Positions 17,666-26,923 are shown, numbered from the stretch's first letter. The stretch: DNA of 64,000 bases from Limnohabitans sp. JirII-31 (GCF_002778315.1 NZ_NESA01000008.1:62001-126000); one strand, 5' to 3'. Notes: a model not told the origin generated them from the letters alone. Translations and numbers: made by a program.

Positions 17666-19297
17666 ATGACCACTTACTTGAATGAAGTGCGCCGCCGGCG
17701 CACCTTTGCCATCATTTCCCACCCCGACGCGGGCAAAACCACGCTGACAGAGAAACTGTTGCTGTTCTCGGGCGCGATTCAAATCGCAGGCTCGGTCAAG
17801 GCCCGCAAAGCCAGCCGCCACGCCACCAGCGACTGGATGGAAATTGAAAAGCAACGCGGCATCTCGGTGGCGTCATCGGTCATGCAAATGCTCTACCGTG
17901 ACCACGTCATCAACCTGCTCGACACCCCCGGCCACAAAGACTTCAGCGAAGACACCTACCGCGTGCTCACCGCCGTGGACTCGGCGTTGATGGTCATCGA
18001 CGCGGCCAACGGTGTGGAAGCCCAAACCCGTCGTTTGATCGAGGTGTGCCGTCAACGCGATACCCCCATCATCACCTTCGTCAACAAGATGGACCGTGAG
18101 GTGCGCGACCCGCTCGACATCCTGGACGAAGTGGAACGCGAACTCGGCATGCCCTGCGTACCCATGACCTGGCCCGTCGGCCAAGGCAAATCATTTGGCG
18201 GCATCATCAACTTGCGCACGCAAGCCATGACCGTGTTTGACTCCGGCAGCGAACGCTTGCCGCAAGACTTTGAAACACACCCGCTGTCGCAACAAGACCA
18301 ACTGGCCCAACGCTTTGGCAGCGACTGGGCTGCGGCCATGGAAAGCATGGAACTGGCCACAGGGGCTTCACCGAGTTTTGACAAAGAAGCTTTCTTGGCC
18401 GGCAAACAAACCCCGGTCTTCTTTGGCTCCGGCGTGAACAACTTTGGTGTGATGGAAGTGCTCGACGCCTTGGTCGACCTGGCCCCCTCGCCGCGCCCCC
18501 GCATGAGCCACCTGGTGGTCAACAAACAAACGGTGGACAAAACCATCCAGCCTGAAGACGCAGGTTTTTCTGGCGTGGTGTTCAAAGTGCAAGCCAACAT
18601 GGATGCCAACCACCGCGACCGCATTGCCTTTGTTCGCGTGGCCTCGGGCCATTACAAGCCAGGCATGAAACTCAAGGTGCAACGCACCGCCAAAGAACTG
18701 CGCCCCACTTCGGTGGTGACCTTTCTGAGCCAACGCCGCGAAGCGGTGGACGAAGCCTTTGCGGGCGACATCATCGGCTTCACCACCCACGGCGGCGTGC
18801 AGTTGGGCGACACCATCACCGATGGCGCAGCCTTGCAGTTCACCGGCCTGCCCTTCTTTGCGCCCGAGTTGTTCATGACTGTGATTCTGAAAAACCCGCT
18901 GCGCACCAAACAACTGCAAACCGGCTTGGAACAGTTGGGCGAAGAAGGTGCCATTCAGGTGTTCAAGCCCGAAGTGGGGGGGGCCATGCTGCTGGGAGCC
19001 ATTGGTCAACTGCAATTCGAAGTGGTACAACACCGACTCAAGGCCGAGTACGACTGCGATGTGCGCTTAGAAAACAGCAGCTACACCGGTGCTCGGTGGA
19101 TCACCGCCGACACCCCCGCCGAGTTGCGCGAATTCACCCACGCTTACCCACAGCGCATGGCCTTGGACGCAGCCAACACCTTGGCCTATTTGTGCACGTC
19201 CCCGTACGACGTGCGCTTGGCACAAGAACGTTTTCCAAAGATTCACTTCCACCCGCTACGTGAGCATGCGGGGTTGGCGTTGTCTTCGGCGGGTTGA
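17666..19297 (+). CDS. prfC: Peptide chain release factor 3
   Basis: Translational GTPase that recycles RF1/RF2 after peptide release. The 543 residues include G1 SHPDAGKTTLTEKLL, the RF3-specific RHATSDWMEIEKQRGISVASS (switch I to G2), G3 DTPGHKDFSEDTYR and G4 NKMDRE, followed by domains II and III. The start MTTYLNEVRRRRTFAIISHPDAGKT agrees with the family; no strong ribosome binding site is visible. It stands alone between the kinase pair and the Fic gene. Confidence 0.97.
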   Translation: MTTYLNEVRRRRTFAIISHPDAGKTTLTEKLLLFSGAIQIAGSVKARKASRHATSDWMEIEKQRGISVASSVMQMLYRDHVINLLDTPGHKDFSEDTYRVLTAVDSALMVIDAANGVEAQTRRLIEVCRQRDTPIITFVNKMDREVRDPLDILDEVERELGMPCVPMTWPVGQGKSFGGIINLRTQAMTVFDSGSERLPQDFETHPLSQQDQLAQRFGSDWAAAMESMELATGASPSFDKEAFLAGKQTPVFFGSGVNNFGVMEVLDALVDLAPSPRPRMSHLVVNKQTVDKTIQPEDAGFSGVVFKVQANMDANHRDRIAFVRVASGHYKPGMKLKVQRTAKELRPTSVVTFLSQRREAVDEAFAGDIIGFTTHGGVQLGDTITDGAALQFTGLPFFAPELFMTVILKNPLRTKQLQTGLEQLGEEGAIQVFKPEVGGAMLLGAIGQLQFEVVQHRLKAEYDCDVRLENSSYTGARWITADTPAELREFTHAYPQRMALDAANTLAYLCTSPYDVRLAQERFPKIHFHPLREHAGLALSSAG

Positions 19298-19344
19298 TTT
19301 TTGCTTCTTTGATTGGTTAATACCTCACGTATACAAGCAGCAAT

Positions 19345-19432
19345 AAAAGTCGCAAAAATATCTGCATAAATTTAAATTTTTCCTTTAAATACATATACTT
19401 AAAGGAAATGAAAAAGTCGCAAACATTTCAGC
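19345..19432 (+). repeat. Imperfect 21-base direct repeat around the Fic gene start
   Basis: The segment at 19345-19365 (AAAAGTCGCAAAAATATCTG and one more base) recurs at 19412-19432, inside the first Fic codons, with three mismatches. The repeats are 67 bases apart and flank the inverted repeat that covers the ribosome binding site. The layout suggests a local duplication of the gene's 5' end or paired binding sites. Confidence 0.6.
19379..19408 (+). promoter_or_regulatory. Inverted repeat covering the Fic ribosome binding site
   Basis: Perfect 10-base arms TTTCCTTTAA (19379-19388) and TTAAAGGAAA (19399-19408) are separated by ATACATATAC. The right arm contains the Shine-Dalgarno AAAGGA and the A of the start codon, so either an RNA hairpin hides the ribosome site or the palindrome is an operator for a repressor. 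Confidence 0.65.
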
Positions 19433-20637
19433 TCTATGACGATCTATCGCAGATGGAGCCTATGCTGCCCGGCGAGCACCGCCTTGGCCCGTTACTAGAG
19501 CGTGCGCATGACCTGATTCGAAAATCTGAACGTCTGGCAGGTTGGTGCCCATCGGGTGCCTTGCCAGGCTTGCGCCAGCTACTGAGGTCGATGAACTCGT
19601 ATTACTCCAACCGCATCGAAGGTCAGCACACGCTACCGATGGAGATCGAACAGGCACTGCGCAACGATTACGCGCAAGACCTCGACAAGGCACGCCGCCA
19701 GCGCTTGGCCTTGGCACATATGGCCACCGAAGCCCAACTCGAAACTCTGTGGCCGCAGTGGTCAGGCGCGAAGGTATGGTCCCCACAAACCGTGCAAGAC
19801 ATTCACCAAGATTTTTTTGCACGCTTGCCAGATGACGACCGCAAGCAAAACGCGCAAGGGCAGGTGCTTGTTCCTGGTGGGCTGCGCACACAACAGGTCA
19901 GTGTCGGCAAACATGCTGCACCCGACGCAACCCAACTGCCTGCATTCTTGGCGCGTTGGTCTCAGGTGTACAGCCACACCCGCCGTGGCGAAATGCAGTT
20001 GATGGCCATGGCTGCTGCCCATCACCGTCTGGCCTGGATTCACCCCTTTCTAGACGGCAACGGACGTGTGGCTCGGCTACACAGCCATCTGGTGCTGGGT
20101 CACATGGGCTTGACCAATGGCCTGTGGTCGCCGTTGCGTGGTTTTGCTCGCACACAAGACGCCTATTACGCCCACCTGGCTGCTGCCGATGAGCCCCGCG
20201 CAGGCGATCTCGACGGGCGCGGCAGCCTGAGCGAAAACGCATTGCTCAGTTGGATCGACTACGTCATCGACATTTGTATCGATCAGGTGGACTTCATGAG
20301 CCGTCTGCTGTCGCTACACGACATGAAAAACCGCATCACTGCCTGCTTGACGTACGAAGAACACGTGGTGCGCCAAGGCGTGCGCACTGAAGCCTTGCGC
20401 GCTTTGCATTACTTGTTTGCCACGCAGGCCGAACTGGATCGCGTCGACTTCAAAGCCATGCTGGGTTTAGGCGAACGTTTGGCCACCGCACAAATTTCAG
20501 CGCTGATCAAACGAGGCTTGTTACAAAGCGACACACCCTACGGCAAAGTCCGTTTTGGCGTGCCGCAGCATGCACTGCGGTTTTACTTTCCCAAACTGTG
20601 GCCGGAAGCAGAGAGCCAGAGCCACGATTCGCTGTAA
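19408..20637 (+). CDS. Solitary Fic-domain protein (predicted AMP transferase)
   Basis: Fic enzymes attach AMP (or another nucleotide part) to target hydroxyls. The active-site loop HPFLDGNGRVAR is complete at residues 212-223. An N-terminal SNRIEG at 67-72 matches the inhibitory helix motif (S/T)xxxE(G/N), so the protein is likely self-inhibited (class II) and needs no separate antitoxin; none is adjacent. The C-terminal 100 residues look helical with a possible winged-helix end (ISALIKRGLLQSDTPYGKVRF), which could let it bind its own promoter. Length is 409. It ends three bases from the convergent uvrA stop. Its AT-rich upstream region contrasts with neighbours and hints at acquisition. Confidence 0.85.
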   Translation: MKKSQTFQLYDDLSQMEPMLPGEHRLGPLLERAHDLIRKSERLAGWCPSGALPGLRQLLRSMNSYYSNRIEGQHTLPMEIEQALRNDYAQDLDKARRQRLALAHMATEAQLETLWPQWSGAKVWSPQTVQDIHQDFFARLPDDDRKQNAQGQVLVPGGLRTQQVSVGKHAAPDATQLPAFLARWSQVYSHTRRGEMQLMAMAAAHHRLAWIHPFLDGNGRVARLHSHLVLGHMGLTNGLWSPLRGFARTQDAYYAHLAAADEPRAGDLDGRGSLSENALLSWIDYVIDICIDQVDFMSRLLSLHDMKNRITACLTYEEHVVRQGVRTEALRALHYLFATQAELDRVDFKAMLGLGERLATAQISALIKRGLLQSDTPYGKVRFGVPQHALRFYFPKLWPEAESQSHDSL

Positions 20638-20640
20638 GGC

Positions 20641-23600
20641 CTAGCGCGCCAACACCGGCTTCAACGCCACGCCCGTGTGCGTGCCCAGCTTCACCACCGC
20701 TTCCGGTGTGTCAGCTGCCACGATCAAGCCACCGCCGTCGCCCCCCTCGGGGCCCAAGTCGATGATCCAGTCGGCCTCGGCAATCACATCCAGGTCGTGC
20801 TCAATCACCACCACGCTGTGACCGCCATCCACCAAACGGTGCAACACGCGAATCAGCTTGTCCACATCGGCCATGTGCAGGCCCACGGTGGGCTCGTCCA
20901 ACACGTACAGCGTGTGCGGGGCCTTGTTGCCACGTCGGGTCACGTCGTCACGCACCTTGCTCAACTCGGTCACCAGCTTGATGCGTTGCGCCTCGCCGCC
21001 ACTCAAGGTGGGTGAGGGCTGGCCCAAGGTCAGGTAGCCCAGGCCCACGTCTTTGAGCAGTTGCAGCGGGTGGCTGATGTTGGGCATGGTGGCAAAGAAG
21101 TCCACCGCCTCGTCCACCTCCATTTGCAGCACCTCGCCAATGCTTTTGCCGCGCCAGCTCACCGCCAAGGTCTCGGGGTTGAAGCGTGCGCCGTGGCAGG
21201 TCTCACACGGCACTTTCACGTCGGGCAAAAAGCTCATCTCAATAGTGCGCAAGCCTTGTCCCTCACAGGTGTGGCAACGCCCCTCGCCCGTGTTGAAGCT
21301 GAAGCGCCCGGGGCCATAGCCACGGGCTTTGGCTTCCAGCGTTTCGGCAAACAACTTGCGGATGGTGTCCCAAAACCCAATGTAGGTGGCGGGGCAGCTG
21401 CGTGGTGTTTTGCCAATCGGCGTTTGATCAACTTCCAGCACGCGGTCAATGCCCGCGTAGCCCGACACGTCGGTGCAGCCCACCCAGGTGGGGTGCTTGC
21501 CCTCGTCGTCGGCTTTGCGACCCGCTTGGGTGGTGCGCTGCGCCACCGCAGCGGCCACGTTGTGCAACAACACATCGCGGGCCAAGGTGGACTTGCCCGA
21601 GCCCGACACGCCTGTGACGGCCACCAAGCGTTTGAGGGGAATGTCCACACTCACCTCGCTCAGGTTGTGCAGAGATGCGCCTTCCAGGCTCAAAAATGTC
21701 AATGCCTCGGCATCCATGGCGCGTCGTGCTTGCAGGGGGTGGCGCATGGCGTGCAGCAAGTAGCGCCCAGTTTGTGAATCGGCTTGGTCGGTGATGTTCT
21801 TCACCGAGCCTTCGGCCATCAAACGCCCGCCACGTTTGCCGGCGCTTGGGCCAATGTCGATGATGTGGTCGGCGCGGCGAATCGTGTCTTCGTCGTGCTC
21901 CACCACCACCAAGGTGTTGCCCTTGTCGCTGAGCACATGCAGCGCGTTCAACAAAATCTGGTTGTCTCGGGCATGCAGGCCAATGGTGGGTTCGTCCAGC
22001 ACATAGCACACACCTTGCAAGTTGCTGCCCAGCTGCGCCGCCAAGCGAATGCGCTGCGCTTCGCCACCGCTGAGTGTGGGTGCACCACGGTCCAGCGTGA
22101 GGTAGCCCAAGCCCACTTGCTCCAAGAACTCCAGGCGGCTTTTGATCTCGGGCAACAGGTCGCGCGCAATGTCAGCGTCGCGTCCGTGCAAGCCCACCGT
22201 CTCGGCCCAGCGGCGCACGTCGGTCACGCTCAAGCGGGCGATCTCGGTGATGCCCACCCCTGCAAACTTCACCGCACGTGCGGTGGCGTTCAGGCGCGTG
22301 CCTTCACAGGTGGGGCAGGCGGTGTCGACCAAGTCGTCCACATCGGGCTCGGCAAAGGTTTGCTCACGGCCTTTGTCTTTGTCGTCGCGCACCGAGTCGT
22401 CCAGCACCTTGCGCTGGTCTTTGTTGAGCTTGACCCCCGTGCCCACGCAGTCGGTACACCAGCCGTGCTTGCTGTTGTAAGAGAACAAGCGCGGATCCAA
22501 CTCGGCATACGAGGTGTCACACACCGGGCAAGCGCGTTTGGTGGAGTACGCATCCAAGCGGCCAATGCTGTTGGTCTCGGCACCCGCCAGCATGGCTTCG
22601 CGCAAACCGTCCAACTGGCTCAGCACGTGCACCACGCCTTTGCCGTGCTCCAAGGCAGTGGCCAAGGCCTGGCGTAACTGCGCTTCGTTTTGGGCCGACA
22701 CCACCAGGCTTGCCACGGGCAGTTCAATGGTGTGCTCTTTGAAGCGGTCAATGCGCGGAAAGCCCGTGGTCGGCAAAAAGTGCCCGTCCACCCGCAGGTG
22801 GGTGTAGCCACGCGGGCGGGCCCAGTCGGCCAGTTCGGTGTAGACGCCTTTGCGGTTCATCACCAAGGGACTGAGCAAGCCGATGTGCTGGCCTTTGAAC
22901 TCACGCATCAGCTGCGCCGCAATGCGGTCAGGCGTTTGCGGCTGCACCGCCGCGCCATCATGCGTGCAATGCTGGGTGCCGAGTTTGACAAACAGCAAAC
23001 GCAAAAAGTGCCACACCTCGGTGGTGGTGCCCACGGTGGATTTGCGCCCGCCGCGAGACAGCCGCTGCTCAATCGCCACCGTGGGCGGAATGCCATACAC
23101 CGCGTCCACCTCGGGGCGCCCTGCGGGCTGCACAATGCTGCGCGCATAGGCGTTGAGGCTTTCCAGATAACGCCGCTGGCCTTCGTTGAACAAGATGTCA
23201 AACGCCAGCGTGGACTTGCCCGAACCCGACACACCCGTGATGACGTTGAACTTGCCGCGCGGGATGTTGACGCTCAAGCTCTTGAGGTTGTGTTCTTTGG
23301 CGTTGATGATTTGAATGCTGCCCTCATCAGAAGAGGATCCGCCCACACCCGCTGCCGAAGTCGTCGGTGTGCCGGCCAACGATCTTGCGCGTGCGTAGGA
23401 GGCGCCCGGCATACCGGCTGCTGCGGCAGCAGCGAACCGAAGCGCGCCTTCTGCGGCCTTCAACCCGACCGAAGGCTTGGCCACCTCGTACACCACGCCC
23501 ATCGATTCGGCATAGTCACGCAAGGCCTTGCCGGTGTGTGAGGTGGGGTGCAAACGCACTTCCTCTGGCGTGCCCTCGGCTACCAACAAGCCACCGGCCT

Positions 23601-26514
23601 CGCCACCTTCAGGCCCCAGGTCAATCAGCCAGTCACTGGCGCGAATCACGTCGAGGTTGTGCTCAATCACGATCAACGAGTTGCCGTCTTCCAACAGGCG
23701 GCGCATGGCGCGCATCAGTTTGGCAATGTCGTCAAAGTGCAGGCCGGTGGTGGGTTCGTCAAACAAGAACAGCACGCCTTTTTTGGCGGTGGCTTGGCGA
23801 CTTGCTGTTTTGCTTTTGGCGGCTTCGGCCAAGAAGCCCGCCAGCTTCAGTCGCTGGGCTTCGCCGCCGCTGAGGGTGGGCACGGGTTGGCCCAGTTTGA
23901 CGTAGTCCAAGCCCACGTCGACGATGGGTTGCAGGGCACGCACGACGTCGCGGTCGTTGGCAAACAGCTCTAGGGCTTCGCCAACGGTGAGGTCCAACAC
24001 ATCGGCCACGTTCAGTGATCTTCGCGTCGTGACTGCGGGCGCACCGTCTTGCTCCTCTTCGCTTCGCTCAGAATGTCGCTGCGTCGGCACGCCCACAGCC
24101 CCGCCACGAAGTTCGCGCTCGAGGGTAATTTCTAAAATTTCGGGTCGGTAGCGTTTGCCGTTGCAATCTTGGCAGCGCAAATACACGTCGCTCAAGAACT
24201 GCATTTCCACATGCTCAAAGCCCGAGCCACCGCAGGTGGGGCAACGGCCGTCGCCGCTGTTGAAACTGAACTTCGACGCGGTGTAGCCGCGCTGTTTGGA
24301 CATGGGCAACACCGCAAACAACTCACGCACGGCGTCCCACGCACCGACGTAACTCGCCGGGTTGGAGCGTGCGGTTTTGCCAATGGGCGACTGGTCCACA
24401 AACACCACATCGCTGAGGTGGTCAGCGCCCAGCAAGCGGTCGTGTGCGCCTGGGGTTTCGGTGGCGCGGCCAAAGTGGCGCATCAAGGCCGGCGTCAGCA
24501 CGTCTTGAATCAGGGTCGATTTGCCCGAGCCGCTAACGCCCGTCACACAGACCAGGCGTTGCAGCGGGAACTCAATGAACAGGTTTTGCAGGTTGTGCTC
24601 GCGCGCGCCCTCCAAAATCAAACGCGGGGTGCTGTCGGTGACCAAGCGCTTGAGCCCTAGGCCAATGGTTTTGCGCGCACCCAGGTAGGCGCCAGTCAAG
24701 GTGTCGGCCGACTTCAAAGCTTCGGGCGTGCCATCGAACACAATGCTGCCGCCGCGCACACCGGGGCCGGGGCCCATGTCCAAGATGCGGTCGGCGCACA
24801 GCATCACCGCCGGGTCGTGCTCCACCACCACCAAGGTGTTGCCTGCATCGCGCAAGCGCAACATGGCCAGGTTGATGCGGTGCATGTCGCGCGGGTGCAA
24901 GCCAATGCTGGGCTCATCAAGCACAAACAAGGTGTTGACCAAGGAGGTGCCCAAGGCCGTGGTCAGGTTGATGCGCTGTACCTCACCGCCACTCAGGGTG
25001 CGGCTTTGTCGGTCCAGCGTGAGGTAGCCAATGCCTACCTCGCTGAGGTACTTCAAGCGGGTGCGAATTTCTTCCACCAGCAAATGCAGGGCTTGCGCAT
25101 CGGTGCCTGCGGCATCCACCTGCACGGCATGGAAGAACTGGTGCAGTTTGTCGATGGGCATCAACATCAGGTCGTGCAAACACAGTCCCGGCATGGCTTC
25201 GAGTTGCTCGCGCGTCCAGGTCACGCCCTGGGGCATGAAGCGTTTGTCGGGTTTCATCACCGCATCGGCGTTGTCTTTGCTGCCAATGCGCCACAACAGG
25301 CTGTCGGTTTTCAGGCGCGCGCCACCGCACACGCCGCATGGGGTGTAGCTGCGGTATTTGGAGAGCAACACACGGATGTGCATCTTGTACGACTTGCTCT
25401 CCAGGTATTCAAAGAAGCGCTTGATGCCGTACCACTGGTGGTTCCACTTGCCCTTCCACAAGGGCGAGCCTTGAATCACCCAGTTCTTTTGGGCCTCACT
25501 CAGCTTGGACCAGGGCGTGTCACGCGGAATGCCTTCGGCCTCGGCGTGACGCATCAGGTCGTCCTGGCATTCTTTCCAGGCGGGCGTCTGAATGGTTTTG
25601 ATGGCACCAGAGCGCAAGGTGAGCTTGTCGTTGGGAATGACCAAGCCGTAGTCGACCCCAATCACACGACCAAAGCCACGGCAGGTTTCACAGGCACCGA
25701 CCGCCGAGTTGAACGAAAACATCGACGGGATCGGATCGCTGTACCGCACATCGCTGTCTGGGCAATGCAAGCCGGTGGAGAAGCGCCACAAAGACACATC
25801 GGTGCCCTCCCCCCAATACACATTCAGTCGCCCACTGCCGCGTTTGATGGCCAGCTCAATGGCCTCCACCACCCGGGCCTGCTCGGTGTTGCCGAGCCGG
25901 AAGCGGTCAGCCACCACATCCAGCAGCTTGCGTGGGCCGGTGGGCGTGGCCACTTCGCGCTCGGCATGCACGCGCGTGAAGCCACTGGCGCTGAGCCACT
26001 GCGTCACCTCGTCGGCGGTGGTGTTGGCCGGCAACTCGACCGGAAAGGTCAAGATCAAGCGCGGGTCTTGCGGGAGCGCCGCGCAGCGCCGTTGCAGTTC
26101 GGCGTAAATGGTTTGTGGCGTGTCGTGCTGAACGGGCTGCGCGGTTTGGCGGTCAAACAACTGACCGGCGCGGGCGATGAACAACTTCAGGTGGTCGTTC
26201 AGCTCGGTCATGGTGCCCACCGTAGAGCGAGAGCTGCGCACGGGGTTGGTTTGGTCAATCGCGATCGCGGGCGGCACACCGTCGACCTTGTCGACAGCTG
26301 GGCGGTCCATGCGGTCTAAAAACTGTCGTGCGTAGGCGCTGAACGTCTCCACATAGCGGCGCTGGCCTTCGGCATACAGGGTGTCAAAGACCAGACTCGA
26401 TTTGCCCGACCCGCTGGGGCCGGTAACCACCGTCAGCTCGCCGGTGCGGATATCGAGGTCAAGATTTTTAAGGTTGTGCTGGCGTGCGCCACGGATGCGA
26501 ATGGAGCCTGACAT
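20641..26514 (-). CDS. uvrA: Double-length UvrA-family protein with four ABC ATPase modules
   Basis: UvrA detects DNA damage and loads UvrB in nucleotide excision repair. The start is ATG 26514 (MSGSIRIRGARQHNL), giving about 1957 residues, twice the usual 940. Four Walker A sites (GPSGSGKSS, then GVSGSGKST three times) and four signatures (LSGGEVQRINL, LSGGEAQRLKL, LSGGEAQRIRL, LSGGEAQRIKL) are present, so it is two UvrA units in one chain. Zinc-finger cysteine pairs (CPTCGGSGFEH; CHTCEGQGLR) occur in both halves. An Ala/Ser/Gly-rich linker lies near residues 1020-1065. An odd insertion sits near residues 800-835. No LexA-type box is seen upstream. Whether it replaces or supplements a normal UvrA is unknown here. 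Confidence 0.9.
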   Translation of the reverse strand: MSGSIRIRGARQHNLKNLDLDIRTGELTVVTGPSGSGKSSLVFDTLYAEGQRRYVETFSAYARQFLDRMDRPAVDKVDGVPPAIAIDQTNPVRSSRSTVGTMTELNDHLKLFIARAGQLFDRQTAQPVQHDTPQTIYAELQRRCAALPQDPRLILTFPVELPANTTADEVTQWLSASGFTRVHAEREVATPTGPRKLLDVVADRFRLGNTEQARVVEAIELAIKRGSGRLNVYWGEGTDVSLWRFSTGLHCPDSDVRYSDPIPSMFSFNSAVGACETCRGFGRVIGVDYGLVIPNDKLTLRSGAIKTIQTPAWKECQDDLMRHAEAEGIPRDTPWSKLSEAQKNWVIQGSPLWKGKWNHQWYGIKRFFEYLESKSYKMHIRVLLSKYRSYTPCGVCGGARLKTDSLLWRIGSKDNADAVMKPDKRFMPQGVTWTREQLEAMPGLCLHDLMLMPIDKLHQFFHAVQVDAAGTDAQALHLLVEEIRTRLKYLSEVGIGYLTLDRQSRTLSGGEVQRINLTTALGTSLVNTLFVLDEPSIGLHPRDMHRINLAMLRLRDAGNTLVVVEHDPAVMLCADRILDMGPGPGVRGGSIVFDGTPEALKSADTLTGAYLGARKTIGLGLKRLVTDSTPRLILEGAREHNLQNLFIEFPLQRLVCVTGVSGSGKSTLIQDVLTPALMRHFGRATETPGAHDRLLGADHLSDVVFVDQSPIGKTARSNPASYVGAWDAVRELFAVLPMSKQRGYTASKFSFNSGDGRCPTCGGSGFEHVEMQFLSDVYLRCQDCNGKRYRPEILEITLERELRGGAVGVPTQRHSERSEEEQDGAPAVTTRRSLNVADVLDLTVGEALELFANDRDVVRALQPIVDVGLDYVKLGQPVPTLSGGEAQRLKLAGFLAEAAKSKTASRQATAKKGVLFLFDEPTTGLHFDDIAKLMRAMRRLLEDGNSLIVIEHNLDVIRASDWLIDLGPEGGEAGGLLVAEGTPEEVRLHPTSHTGKALRDYAESMGVVYEVAKPSVGLKAAEGALRFAAAAAAGMPGASYARARSLAGTPTTSAAGVGGSSSDEGSIQIINAKEHNLKSLSVNIPRGKFNVITGVSGSGKSTLAFDILFNEGQRRYLESLNAYARSIVQPAGRPEVDAVYGIPPTVAIEQRLSRGGRKSTVGTTTEVWHFLRLLFVKLGTQHCTHDGAAVQPQTPDRIAAQLMREFKGQHIGLLSPLVMNRKGVYTELADWARPRGYTHLRVDGHFLPTTGFPRIDRFKEHTIELPVASLVVSAQNEAQLRQALATALEHGKGVVHVLSQLDGLREAMLAGAETNSIGRLDAYSTKRACPVCDTSYAELDPRLFSYNSKHGWCTDCVGTGVKLNKDQRKVLDDSVRDDKDKGREQTFAEPDVDDLVDTACPTCEGTRLNATARAVKFAGVGITEIARLSVTDVRRWAETVGLHGRDADIARDLLPEIKSRLEFLEQVGLGYLTLDRGAPTLSGGEAQRIRLAAQLGSNLQGVCYVLDEPTIGLHARDNQILLNALHVLSDKGNTLVVVEHDEDTIRRADHIIDIGPSAGKRGGRLMAEGSVKNITDQADSQTGRYLLHAMRHPLQARRAMDAEALTFLSLEGASLHNLSEVSVDIPLKRLVAVTGVSGSGKSTLARDVLLHNVAAAVAQRTTQAGRKADDEGKHPTWVGCTDVSGYAGIDRVLEVDQTPIGKTPRSCPATYIGFWDTIRKLFAETLEAKARGYGPGRFSFNTGEGRCHTCEGQGLRTIEMSFLPDVKVPCETCHGARFNPETLAVSWRGKSIGEVLQMEVDEAVDFFATMPNISHPLQLLKDVGLGYLTLGQPSPTLSGGEAQRIKLVTELSKVRDDVTRRGNKAPHTLYVLDEPTVGLHMADVDKLIRVLHRLVDGGHSVVVIEHDLDVIAEADWIIDLGPEGGDGGGLIVAADTPEAVVKLGTHTGVALKPVLAR
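24013..24110 (-). repeat. REP-like repeat inserted in frame in uvrA
   Basis: Between the conserved segments ITLERELRG and NVADVLDLTVGEAL the protein reads QRHSERSEEEQDGAPAVTT, which has no counterpart in ordinary UvrA. The underlying DNA (CATTCTGAGCGAAGCGAAGA on the minus strand, about 24054-24073) resembles the dispersed extragenic elements whose translation gives HSERSEE. I read it as a small repeat that landed in frame. No second copy is evident in the window. Confidence 0.55.
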
Positions 26515-26597
26515 GGGGCGGGGTCTTTCTAATGTGCCCAAGCATTCTAGGTAGCCCCACCTCACCCAGCGCGCACCCAGGGCATTGCTTTGCCCCA

Positions 26598-26628
26598 TAA
26601 AAAACGCCGCAGCAAAGCTACGGCGTTT
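26598..26628 (-). terminator. Rho-independent terminator after the small membrane protein gene
   Basis: On the minus strand AAACGCCG and CGGCGTTT form the stem around an 11-base loop, followed by a T-run (AAAAAA at 26599-26604 on the plus strand). It lies 22 bases after the stop of the small membrane protein gene and upstream of uvrA. Confidence 0.8.
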
Positions 26629-26650
26629 GCACAAAGCATCAGGCCCTGCG

Positions 26651-26833
26651 TTACTTGGCAGCAGAGGCCTCGGCCACCGGGGCAGACGCCGCACCAGACG
26701 CGGCCTCAGCAGGCGCATGCACAGCATCTTCACCATGCTTTTCGCCGCCCATGTCCAAACTGTTGCCACCTTTCATGATGACAAAAATGGCCAGCGCCGC
26801 AAAGATGATGAAGCCAATGAGAATTTTCAACAT
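26651..26833 (-). CDS. Small single-span membrane protein of unknown function
   Basis: Sixty residues: an N-terminal membrane segment (MLKILIGFIIFAALAIFVIMK) and an Ala/Glu-rich tail (EAASGAASAPVAEASAAK) probably outside or loosely structured. I place the start at ATG 26833 because GGAG lies seven bases upstream; the TTG at 26839 is too close to it. The gene is bracketed by its own terminator and by that of the upstream transporter gene, supporting a real short transcript. I do not recognise the family; short proteins of this form near uvrA occur in Comamonadaceae as far as I recall. Confidence 0.7.
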   Translation of the reverse strand: MLKILIGFIIFAALAIFVIMKGGNSLDMGGEKHGEDAVHAPAEAASGAASAPVAEASAAK

Positions 26834-26853
26834 AGTCAATCTCCGAAATCAGT

Positions 26854-26878
26854 AAAAAGCCCTCCACCAGGGAGGGCT
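26854..26878 (-). terminator. Rho-independent terminator after the MFS transporter gene
   Basis: On the minus strand AGCCCTCC-ctggt-GGAGGGCT is followed by TTTT (AAAAA at 26854-26858 on the plus strand). It lies 45 bases past the MFS transporter stop. Confidence 0.85.
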
Positions 26879-26923
26879 CGAATGTAGCAGCCGGGTCACC
26901 CCGGTGTGCTGACAAAAGTCCGA

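Noticed and set aside
24817-26319. Plus-strand opening of 500 codons opposite uvrA
   Set aside because: Explained by codon bias of uvrA; no family features.
26515-26600. LexA (SOS) box before the long uvrA
   Set aside because: No CTGT-N8-ACAG-like site could be found in the upstream bases; only a possible TAGAAT -10 is visible.
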